From Cristatella mucedo (taxonomy: Eukaryota > Bryozoa > Phylactolaemata > Cristatellidae), in NCBI GenBank assembly GCA_009760855.2, contig WPIO01000289.1:1-64000 (forward strand): DNA of 64,000 nt, in the 5' to 3' direction. This document shows positions 10,803 through 19,467 of the stretch, piece by piece. A program made the position numbers and the translations under genes. Position 1 is the first letter of the stretch, and each line of letters opens with the position of its first letter. The notes beneath the pieces are model-generated. The model saw nothing but the letters and a program-made list of their open reading frames with translations. It made no database searches and was not told the DNA's origin.

Positions 10803-11033
10803 CATAATCGTTAAGGGTATAGCGAGGGTTCTGATTATACAAAAGTTCAACACGTCCAAAGGTACCAGGTGGAGGATTAATTAATGTCCCAAACCAGGTA
10901 AACGCTGGAGACAGGCTCCACATCGAAGGCGAGTATGTCAGAGGACCGCTCGAGTTGCATGGCAGAACCAGTGTGTCACCAGGGTTGAACGAAATGGTTA
11001 CTGCTTCTGGCGCACTAGTAGGTAACCTTGTAC
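10803..11033 (-). CDS. Exon: N-terminal half of Ig domain
   Basis: A 231-bp exon, phase 1 at both ends. It encodes TSAPEAVTISFNPGDTL, LVLPCNSS (B-strand Cys) and PAFTWFGTLI (C-strand Trp), then RVELLYNQNPRYTLNDY. The acceptor CCTTTATAG precedes GTACAAGG and the donor is G|GTGAGC at 10797-10802. The first two bases complete a Gly codon with the last base of the 12170-12397 exon. The domain's C-terminal half is uncertain: either the 90-bp segment at 9.94 kb or the start of the 8.5 kb exon. Neither offers a canonical Cys. Confidence 0.82.
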
Positions 11034-11956
11034 CTATAAAGGCTACAAACAAACACAAATTTGAGGCCAATAGTTGCATATATAATACCACGACACTCAC
11101 AAAACATGTCAAACGAGTGATAAATGCTGCAACAACTGATAATGCTATCTGTTCAAAAGAATTATCTGATTGTACACGATTTGGCGGGATTCGAGAATAG
11201 AAATCATAAAAAACAAATAAAGTATCCAATTAAATTTTTTAAATTAGCAATCGATTGAAAATGATTGACAATGAAAGTCACATGCTCGGCGGATTAGAAA
11301 AGTTACGGTTCCGTGACAACGTTTATTAAGCTGCTTCGTTTCAAGATATCGATTCCTGTGAATGCGGTTGCACATGATCTTTATTAAGAATTGAAATCGC
11401 AATAAATATTCGTACAGTAATCATCGTGCTGTGCAGTCACTAATACAGTACTTAAAAGGGTAGAAGGTGCCTGTACTTTTAAGCCACCACTAATGAGCTC
11501 GATAAAAGTAGAGACCTGATAATTGAATTAAGAAAGTGCACTTTGTGTTAAGCAAACGAAGGCAGTATGCAAAGAACGTGAAAACACTCTTGCAGAATAA
11601 CACATTCCCAGCTGTAGTTAGGTTCATGGATATCATTAGAGCATATGATGTAACTGCCCATACTCTAGCGAAAGCAGGAGCAGGCATGCATAGGTGACCG
11701 GCCTCCTCTGTGAAGAAATCAAAGAGTGGGACTCGGCTCCCAAACATGCACCTTCAGCTTGCTACAGGGCCAGCGGATCATCACTCATTACTGGGACAAG
11801 AATATGTACATATAGGCTCATGGTGGCAATGGCGACTGATGAGAAAAAGGCTTCAATGTCAAAGCAAGAAAACAGTGGGTCCTTCTCAGCAGGAAGCACA
11901 GTGAAATTTATATAAGACATCTAGGACAAATCCAACTGTACCACTGGTGTTGCGAG
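11034..11956 (-). other. Intron of the Ig gene, nothing recognised
   Basis: Sequence between the 12.2 and 11.0 kb exons. Open frames at 11.49-11.91 kb on both strands lack family features and splice support. Confidence 0.5.
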
Positions 11957-12108
11957 GGCTGGTTGGGTCTAGCGATTAAGGTGCTCGCCCCGACCAAGGT
12001 CTTACTGAGGTCGTGGGCTCGAGCCCCGAGGCATATATGAAGCGCCTGAATAGAGATTAAGTTCTCTTGAGGCGCTATATAAATGAATATTTATTTTATT
12101 TATTTCTT
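11957..12108 (+). mobile_element. SINE-1 copy, best preserved
   Basis: Reference copy of SINE-1. The A-box-like TAGCGATTAAGG is at 11970-11981 and the B-box-like GGGCTCGAGCC at 12015-12025. A 3' hairpin has arms AGCGCCT (12041-12047) and AGGCGCT (12070-12076), with AGAGATTAAGTTCTCT (12052-12067) inside. The last motif is identical in the LINE-A tail at 22617-22632. An AT-rich tail follows. Confidence 0.88.
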
Positions 12109-12169
12109 AAGAAATTCTTTGTCTCTCTAAAAGCTGAAACAGCAGCATTACGCAAATAATGCTACATAC

Positions 12170-12397
12170 CTCCAACCCTTACAGCAGCTGGACTTGAGAC
12201 TACAGTGCCTTGTGAGTTTTTGGCGGTGCATTCATAGTTGCCATCGTATTGCCCTACTGTATAAATTCCAGAGATAAACCTATAATTTTGTAGTGTCATA
12301 GTAGATCCATTCACAGCATAGCTATTGGATGGTGGGGAACCATTCACCATCCAGTTGTAAGTGGTGTTAGCGTCAACACTACAACGGTATGCAAGGA
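12170..12397 (-). CDS. Exon: Ig domain, 5' side interrupted by LINE-B
   Basis: Encodes an Ig-like domain: LAYRCSVD (first Cys), TTYNWMVNG (Trp), GSTMTLQNY, then GQYDGNYECTAKNSQG (second Cys) and SPAAVRVG. The donor is G|GTATGT at 12165-12169, phase 1, joining in frame to the 11.03 kb exon. Upstream, the exon runs straight into the 3' tail of a LINE-B insertion, so the A strand and the original acceptor are not intact here. Either the exon is split by the insertion, or splicing now uses a site inside or beyond the LINE. NTT and NGS sequons suggest a glycosylated ectodomain. Confidence 0.8.
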
Positions 12398-12666
12398 CGT
12401 AATTTAATGTATCTCCGTCTGTAACTCCACAAAGTCATAAAGACTATGTGAGTGTTACGCAGGAGAGTTTTGTACAACGCACTCACAGCCTAAGTGGCTT
12501 TCGGTACGCATTCGGTAGCCAACAAACTTTGTCTCACGCAACAAAGAGAAAGTGGGAAGCATAGCAGAGTCAGGAGAGCAGTTGAGGTAGTGAGTAGCAT
12601 GAAAGACGCAGCTCAGGACCGCTAAAAAGGATGAGCCATAGTCGGCAGTAGGAGAGTAGTTGTCGT
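12398..12666 (-). mobile_element. LINE-B copy 3 inside the Ig gene
   Basis: About 270 bp of LINE-B 3' UTR in the same orientation as the gene, ending at the Ig exon. Imperfect flanking duplications TGCAAGGA (12390-12397) and TGCATGGA (12667-12674) support an insertion here. The tail reads as the family's ATTA-rich repeat. Confidence 0.78.
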
Positions 12667-12674
12667 TGCATGGA

Positions 12675-13678
12675 TAAGTGATGGTGCAGGCAAAAGAAAG
12701 AAGGACAGAGCATAAACACAGCATTGCTTCCGTTAAAAAAATTTACCATGTGATTTGCAGCTTAGAGTCCATATGTTTGTAACTATCTCCACAGCCAGAT
12801 GGTCAACAATTCAATCAATTTAGGTTTTGAGTATGCCTACTAGTTACCAAAACATTCACCGGCATTTCAACGAAATATAATTTCAAACACAACAAAAATG
12901 CATCACGCTACATCAGAAATGCTTTCACAGCATGCCACAGCAAGCTATACAACATGGCAAAATGGCACCCAACATACAATCAGATGACAATCACGCTTTA
13001 AATACTATTTGACCAGTTGAGAGCCGCCACTGCATTGCTAGCAGAAGTATAGTATTGCTAGCCATTGTTGGTAAGTCTGTGACCCAGGTCTGCAGATACG
13101 TCCTTAAAACTGAGCTTACCAATTACCAGATGAGCTTAATTAAATAAAGCTAATTTTGCAAGGGGTCTTGCATTAAGCGAAAATTAAATATGTAGCACAT
13201 AAGATTGGCTTATAGTCCAACGGGGTAGCTGTAGCGATACAATCTAATAAGAAGCATACTTGTCCATAAATGCAAGAGAAGGATGTGAGCCACCATTTGC
13301 TCAGCCATATCTAGCACTAGAAGGCAGGTATCATCAAACTCTTTATTCAGAAGTAGCCAGACTGGGGAAATAGCTGTGTAAAACTCATCGAATAAGGCTA
13401 AACCAAGTTATTTCATTATCCTTATTAGTCTTATCCATGAAAACGTTACATTCGCTCTAGACTTATGCAACTCAACGATTACCAGTTTAACTATCCGAGC
13501 CCTAGGATAGAGTTTTGAGAAACATTACGTTTTTGTAGTGTCTCATTTACCAGTAGCCTATCAAGGAATCAGTTATTCACCAATAGGGCCCATTAAGCTC
13601 TTACTCTGACGGATTAATAGAAGATGCTTTCTAATCGAGCTTGTTTTGATCGTGCTGCCTGGGAAGAGTCAGGAACAG
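12675..13678. other. No gene recognised
   Basis: On the minus strand, just upstream of LINE-B copy 3, a pyrimidine-rich stretch near 12680-12705 and the short frame NAVFMLCPSFF could be the original exon start or its acceptor tract. The rest shows no supported feature. Confidence 0.4.
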
Positions 13679-14012
13679 TGTGGGGGCCGCATCGCCATCA
13701 TGTTGCCCCACCCTAGCCTGACAGGGCAGGAGTGCTGAACGTCTCTTTGACCGAGACCTCACTGCTGATTGGGTGGAGGCATGAGTGATTGGCCACCCAG
13801 TGATGTGATCTTTTCCCAACGTTCTCTTGTTCAGCACCTGCAGTCGTGAGTGGACTTGTCATCCGTCTCCGGCTCGTGGACGTGTACTGCTCTCAGAGAG
13901 TCTTGCGAATTTGATTAGATCTTGTAGAGAGGTCCGTGACTCCTTTTGCTATCAGTGCTCGCTGCACCAAATGCAAGCTCGTCGACCTTCCAGGCGGTAA
14001 GCTGGAATTACA
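13679..14012 (+). repeat. Putative 5' LTR of the gypsy remnant
   Basis: Begins TGTGGGGGCC and ends GGAATTACA two bases before a primer-binding-like sequence. The start is a guess based on the TG...CA rule. No second LTR remains for comparison. Confidence 0.4.
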
Positions 14013-14015
14013 AAT

Positions 14016-14033
14016 TGGTGACCCTTGTGCTGA
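14016..14033 (+). promoter_or_regulatory. Putative tRNA primer-binding site
   Basis: TGGTGACCCTTGTGCTGA starts with TGG a few bases after a TTACA end, as expected for minus-strand primer binding in LTR retrotransposons. It resembles the TGGTGACC sites of metazoan gypsy elements. Confidence 0.5.
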
Positions 14034-14186
14034 TTTGAACACGGTAGGTATTCCTACACCGAACAATCGCTTTGGCTTAAACCTGAAAGTGGCGCTGCAG
14101 ATTCCTAAAACCGCGTGAAGTTGCCGGAATTTCTATGAAGCGACACGGCGCTTTGGCTAGCCTCCCTTGAGTCGCATTTAAAATTT

Positions 14187-14690
14187 TTGAAAATTGTGTG
14201 CCAGAGAACTAAGTTCCACCTGACGTCGGTCGCGGTTGGCGAGCCACCGATTTACCAGCTTGGCGACCTCATTATAAAATCTCGTGATCCGAACCCGTAC
14301 GATCGACTGCAAGAGGCTATACTGCAACGTTGTTCAGCTTCTGAGCAGCTACGTCTGCTCCGGCATCTCGAAGGTGAGCCGCTCGGCGATCGCATGCCAA
14401 GTCAGTTCCTCCGCCATTTACGGCTGCTGCTAGGCGATGAAAGTGACCGGTTCGGTGAAGCCCTTTTTCGTGAACTGTTCCTGCAGCTCCTACCGGCCTA
14501 TGTCCGCGTGGCTCTATCGGGTTGCGTCGCTACTCTCAGCGTTGGTGCAGTAGCAGAAATGGCCGACTGCATGGTCGAAGCCTCGGCTCGTTACGTAGCC
14601 TCTGTTACACCACCAGCCACCGTAACGTTACAGGAGACGCTGCCTCTGGTAGCCAATAGTTCAGCCTCCGCTCGCATGGCTATATCCTAG
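14187..14690 (+). pseudogene. gag-like frame of the gypsy remnant
   Basis: A 167-residue open frame with features of metazoan gypsy capsid proteins: PYDRLQEAIL, then LGDRMPSQFLRHLRLL, FRELFLQLLPAYVR and VAEMADCMVEA. This matches the helical capsid core that multimerises. A zinc-knuckle region is not visible before the protease, so the frame is truncated or shifted after 14690. Normally it would package element RNA; here it is part of a dead copy. Confidence 0.75.
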
Positions 14691-16553
14691 CGAGAGCAGC
14701 ACTGCTCATTATCAGAGTTACAGTCTCTGAAAGATGTTGTGTTAGCCCTGCCAGAAGAACTCAGCAGGGCCAACCAGGATAGATGCGGGGGCATTGGCGT
14801 GGAATCAACTGTTCTCGTGGCAGTTCCCCTAGCAGACAGCAGGTCCGACCGCGAGCTGGTGCTCAAGGACAGGGGTCTCCTAATGGCGGCTGGTGCTTCT
14901 ATCACGAACGATTTGAGGACAAGGCTTTCCAGTGCCGACCGGGTTGCAAGTTTTTTTTTAAACAGGAACCCGGACTGCTAGCCTAGGCGGCGCCGCACCC
15001 TGGGAATGAAGTTAGCCGCATACTATTCGTGCACTGCCCCGACACGGACATGTGCTTTCTTATTGACACGGGCTCGGCGGTTAGTGTCCTCCCCGAATCC
15101 TACCGAGAGGCTATGCTCTGCCCTGTCTCATCAGCAGGCTGCCAATGGCTCTTCAATTGCTGGATACGGCTCGGGACCTCTCAACTTAACCCTAGGTATT
15201 TGACGGAGTTTCTCCTGGGCCTTCTCGGTAGCCAATGCTTCTTACCCTCTCATCGGCGCCGATTTTCTCGTTCATTTCGGGCTCATCGTAGACCCCGAGC
15301 TATATGACGGTCGCACTCAGCTTCGAAAGAGGTGCCAGCTGACTTCGTATACTACGCCCTATCATCTCCGCTGGATCCTTTCGACGCTAAGGGCCGACTA
15401 TGCTGCTTTGCTTCGCCGATTCCCTAGCATCATGCAACCCGGAAACCTCTCCGAACCGATCAAGCATTCAGTCCGCCACTACATCGTCACGAGCAGCCCG
15501 TGTGCCCACTCCTGCCTTCGGCGCCTGGCTCCAGACCCTATGAGTGCAGCTTGCGTGGAATTCGAGCATATGCTGGAGCTTGGATTAATAGAGCCGTCGT
15601 AGAGCGAGTACGCCAGCCCTCTCTATCTAGTACCCAAAAAGGATGGTGACTGGCGCCCTTGCGGTGACTACTGTGCTTTGAATTGCGTCACCAAGCACGA
15701 CTGTTACCCTGTAGCCCTGCTAAAAGATTTCGCATCTGCTCTACGTGGCAAGGTGGTTTTCTCTAAAATTGATCTCGTGGGGCGTATCATCAAATACCCA
15801 TTCATCCCGACAACGTTGTTAAAACCGTCGTAATCATGCGGTTCGGGTTGTTTCAATTCCAGCGAATGAGTTTTGGTCTCAGAAATGCCACCCAGACCTT
15901 TCAGCGTTTCATCGTCCAGGTAACTCGGGGCTTAATTTCTGTTTTCCGTTCCTGGATGATCTTTTAATTGCGTATGTCAGCAAAGCCGAGCATGCCACGC
16001 ATCTGGAAGCAATCTTCCGTCGCCTCGTGGAATACGGGGTAATCATCAACCCATCTAAGTGCATCGCCGGTGTTCCATCACTTGATTACCTCGGACACCA
16101 TATCTCCTCGGAGGACATCCAACCACAGGTATCAAAAGTTGGGTCGATCGTTTCTTTCCATCGACCTGATACAGCACGAAAACTCTCGTTATCTAGGCAT
16201 GGTCAATTTTTACCGCTCATTCATCCCTAGCTGTGCTAGCTTGGTGGCACCGCTCTATGAGCTTCTCCCGACTGGTCCAAAAGCCGACGCCGACCTTACG
16301 TGGTTACGAGAGGACGCCACCGCCTACGAGTGCAGCAAAGTTTCGTTGACCGAGTCAACGCTGCTTGGCCATCCAGCGCCTGACGCACCGATTTCAATCA
16401 CGACTGATGGCTCGGACATCGCTAGCGGCGCCGCTCTGCAACAGCTACTGGACGGGGCGTGGAAACCGTTAGCCTTTTTCTCTCGAACACTCTTACCCAC
16501 GAAATCTCGCTACTCGATTTTCGACCAAAAGCTTCTACCTATTTACTCTGTGA

Positions 16554-16935
16554 TGTAGTTTGTTCGCACAGCAGAGAGCCAGCCGATGCCCAACACCGAC
16601 GGTTTATTCCCAACGCACGGAGCCCAAGAGTGCACGGCTCCCCTCGGCCCCTACTCTCACACGACTCCCCAGTCCCTTTGTCGACTCGGATGATTCATCG
16701 ACCACAACTGTACACCGGCCGACCCTGTGGTGAATTGACCATTTGGCCACCAACGGGTTACCGGCCTGTGTCCATGCCACATCACAGGCGGACCACAGCT
16801 GTGCACCGGCCGTCCCAGATGGTGAATCCACCATTTGGCCACCAGCGGATTACCGGCCTGTGTCCATGCCACATCACAGGCTCATCAGAAAAGCCGGCAT
16901 ACAATACATACATACACACGTTCATACGAACTACA
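16554..16935 (+). repeat. Left LTR of the TRIM-like element, with 92-bp duplication
   Basis: Starts TGTAGTTTGTTCGCACAGC and ends ACGAACTACA; the six terminal bases are inverted complements (TGTAGT/ACTACA). A block around 16697-16788 is repeated at 16789-16880, both copies ending CCATGCCACATCACAGG. Removing one gives exactly the right LTR length. Confidence 0.85.
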
Positions 16936-17289
16936 CATACGTCCGCTTGACCTTAAGGTCACAAGTCAGGTGCCGGCATACAATACATACATACATACGT
17001 ACATACGATCTACACGCCCCGTTGACCTTAAGGTCACAAGTTTGCAGCACCAACACATGTAGCTGCAAGGTACAGAGCAGCAACGAGCAAGCCTATCCGC
17101 CTCTGCTGATTCTGCCGTCACGTCTCCGACATGTGCAGCTGCTTCTCCAGCCTGCACAGCCTCTCAAGCCTTCCCAGTCTCTCCGTCCTGTGCAGACTCT
17201 TCGATCTGCACACTCCGGCCTAGACCATGTCACAGCCCACCGGCTGGTCGCCGGCCAGCGTCACCGTCATGGCTTGCTCTGCATTGCAG

Positions 17290-17800
17290 GCCACAGACTC
17301 TGTCGCGGACGCCGCCGACTCAGTCGCAGGCCACTGCCGACTCTGTCGCAGGCCACTGCCAACTCTGTCGCAGGCTACTGCTGACTCTGTCACAGGCCAC
17401 TGCCGACTCTGTCGCAGGCCACCGCCGACTCTGTCACAGGCCACTGCTGACTCTGTCGCAGGCCACTGCCGACACTGTCGCAGGCCACTGCCGTCTCTGT
17501 CGCAGGCCACCGCCGACTCTGTCGCAGGACACCACTGACTCTGTCGCGGACTTCGCCGACTCTGTCGTGGACTCCGCCGCCTTCCTCGCGGACGCCGCCG
17601 CCTTCCTCGCGTACGCCGCCGCCGCCTTCCTCGCAGAAGCCGCCACCTTCCTCGCGTACGCCGCCGCCGCCTTCCTCGCAGAAGCCACCGCCTTCCACGT
17701 GGACGCCGCCGCCCTCCTCGCGGACGCCGCCGCCCTCCTCGAGGACGCCACCGCCTTCCTCTAGAACGCCACCGCCTTCTTCGAGGACACAGCCACCATC
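17290..17800. repeat. GC-rich minisatellite inside the TRIM-like element
   Basis: About ten or more 22-bp units of the type GACTCTGTCGCAGGCCACTG run to about 17570. They grade into about ten units of 21-27 bp of the type GCCTTCCTCGCGGACGCCGC up to about 17.8 kb. Both share a CTC/TCG-CGGAC core. Long open frames across it on both strands are composition artefacts; 22 is not a multiple of three. Confidence 0.9.
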
Positions 17801-17986
17801 ACCGAGGACGCCGTCGCCCTCCTCCGTGCGCAGTCTCACTGTCTTTCGCCTCGCACAACGCCGCTGCTTCGCAAGGAGCAAAAGCAAGTGCCACTCTATT
17901 GGTTCATAGCCACTTTTCTTGGTCCCCCTCTCGAAGTTCAGCAGCCTGTTTACACGGGCCACAGTCGCTCCCGCCAAGAAATAGCT

Positions 17987-18276
17987 TGTAGTATGTTCGC
18001 ACAGCAGAGAGCCAGCCGATGCCCAAAACCGACAGTTTATTCGCAACTCACGGAGCCCAAGAGCGCACGGCTCCCCTCGGCCCCTACTCTCACACGATTC
18101 CCCAGTCCCCTGGTCGACTCAGATGATTCATCGACCACAACTGTGCACCGGCCGACCCTGTGGTGAATCGACCATCTGGCCACCAGCTGGTTACCGGCCT
18201 GTGTCCATGCCACATCACAGGCTGTTCAGAAAAGCCGGCATAGAATACATACATACACACGTACGTACGAGCTACA
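17987..18276 (+). repeat. Right LTR of the TRIM-like element
   Basis: Starts TGTAGTATGTTCGCACAGC and ends ACGAGCTACA. Similar throughout to the left LTR apart from the 92-bp duplication and scattered substitutions, so the insertion is moderately old. Confidence 0.85.
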
Positions 18277-18914
18277 TGTGATCCGACATTTGCGCTATTT
18301 CGTGGAAGGCCGCGCTTTCTCGGTGCTCACCGATCATCGCCCGATCGTTTACCCAATCGGTTTATCTTCCGATCGTTTCACACCTCGGCAGCAGCGACAC
18401 TTCAATTTCATCTCTGAATTCACAACCTACATCCGATGCTTGAAGGATTCCAAGAAGCGTGTTGCCGACGCACTTTCACGAGCTAATACTGTTTTCGATA
18501 TGGAAGACCGTCCTATCGATTACAGCAAGTTCGCAGCCGCGAAAGAGCCCGAAATCCTCACTGCACCAACTACTTCCCTGCATCTTCAACCGTTTCCAAT
18601 ACCGACGTCCCGGGGAACCATTTTATGCGAGCGGCCACGATTATACCATACCTGCCTGCTGCCTTGAACGACGAATCTTCAAACCCTGTGACTCTACAGA
18701 TAGCTACTACCTAAACGAAAAAAAAACGATCGCCAGGGGAATTAATAGGATTAGAATACAAAGAGAAATATTAAATCCAGAGAAAGTTGGGTCACAGCGT
18801 TTAATAGATATTATAACGAAACAAGCCAACTGAATGGGTGGCACAGTGCATGGCGCCGGCTAATGGCCGGTTATTAGCTAGTGTGCATGGGCGGACAATT
18901 TTCAGCAAAGCTAT

Positions 18915-19160
18915 TTGGATCGTGATAGTCCATGAGGTAAAGTGCTCATTCATCGCCAAAGAGGTTGTGGGTTCGTGATCTGGCAGTGGGTGACCGTTTA
19001 TTACTAACTGCCAGCAATCGTGAAAGTAGTCAAGGCTCCTCTGACGTTTGTACAGACAGTTCTACATCCTAGGACAACACAAAGTGTTCTAGGCATCGTA
19101 TACGGTAACGATACAGCTAAGACCTGTTATGTTATGTTACCTGCTATGTTATGTTAAGAA
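18915..19160 (+). mobile_element. SINE-2 copy, tRNA-like head
   Basis: Head reads GTGATAGTCCATGAGGTAAAG, then GGTTGTGGGTTCGTGATC (B-box region), followed by a body shared with copies at 37.46 and 42.55 kb (GTTTATTACTAACTGCCAGC). It ends in TGTTATGTTATGTTA repeats. The 200 bp before it (18701-18914) show nothing recognisable. Confidence 0.65.
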
Positions 19161-19467
19161 CTGTTAAGTTATTCTGATTGTTATTTGACCGTAGCGCTTA
19201 AGAAATTACGTGCCTATGGACATCTAAACACTTATCGCTTCGGGCTGCTGGGTCTCTCACGCCGGCGGCTGCCTTAGCTTTGCCGGCGGCTAGTCACCTG
19301 CTTGTTAGTTATGATCGTCAGCAGCTGTTATCGCTTCGTCATCACATATCAAATGCATTCCTAGATATCAATGTTGTTGCTAAGATTCATGAACTATGCA
19401 TTAACAAAATAAAAAAGCACCCTGTAGCCGCCGCGATGGCCGGAACCGCCAGCTCAGACGCCGCTGG

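Larger units (their letters stand above)
16554..18276 (+). mobile_element. Short non-coding LTR element (TRIM-like) inserted in RNase H
   Basis: Bounded by direct repeats with TGTAGT...CTACA ends and by a perfect 5-bp target duplication TGTGA (16549-16553 and 18277-18281). Left LTR is 16554-16935 (382 bp), right LTR 17987-18276 (290 bp). The 92-bp difference is an internal tandem duplication in the left LTR. The 1.05-kb interior holds no gag or pol similarity, only duplications and a GC-rich minisatellite, so it must have moved with proteins from another element. The size and lack of coding fit terminal-repeat retrotransposons in miniature. No clear polypurine tract was seen before the right LTR. 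Confidence 0.85.
15029..18667 (+). pseudogene. pol-like frame (protease, RT, RNase H), split by an insertion
   Basis: The protease motif FLIDTGSAVSVLP is near 15056. RT begins around 15.4 kb (LELGLIEPS, a TAG at 15601, then PLYLVPKKDGDWRP) and continues through FLDD at about 15.95 kb and LDYLGH at 16.08 kb. RNase H runs from YRSFIPSCA through ITTDGSDIASGAALQQ to a break at 16553. It resumes at 18277 with RHLRYFVEGRAF, LTDHRPIV and VADALSRA. The broken ends meet in one frame once the insert and one target copy are discounted. Several stops and shifts elsewhere disable it. Confidence 0.82.
13679..18700 (+). mobile_element. Ty3/gypsy-type LTR retrotransposon remnant, integrase and 3' LTR missing
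   Basis: Order on plus: putative 5' LTR, primer-binding region, gag, protease, reverse transcriptase, RNase H, then loss of similarity soon after the RNase H tail near 18.68 kb. No integrase or 3' LTR was found. Many stops and frame changes show decay. A 1723-bp LTR-type element was inserted into RNase H at 16554-18276. Ty3/gypsy type is indicated by the order of domains and the FLDD active-site box at about 15.95 kb. Confidence 0.82.

Noticed and set aside
11957-12030. tRNA gene
   Set aside because: Box-like motifs belong to the tRNA-derived head of SINE-1; the same head recurs with the same non-tRNA tail, and a complete cloverleaf was not evident.
13631-13837. Independent gene at 13.6-13.8 kb on the minus strand
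   Set aside because: It overlaps the putative gypsy 5' LTR and shows no protein family features.
17390-18046. Long Gly/Glu-rich minus-strand frame across 17.4-18.0 kb
   Set aside because: It is the reverse reading of the GC-rich minisatellite inside the TRIM-like element; no domain and no conservation expected.
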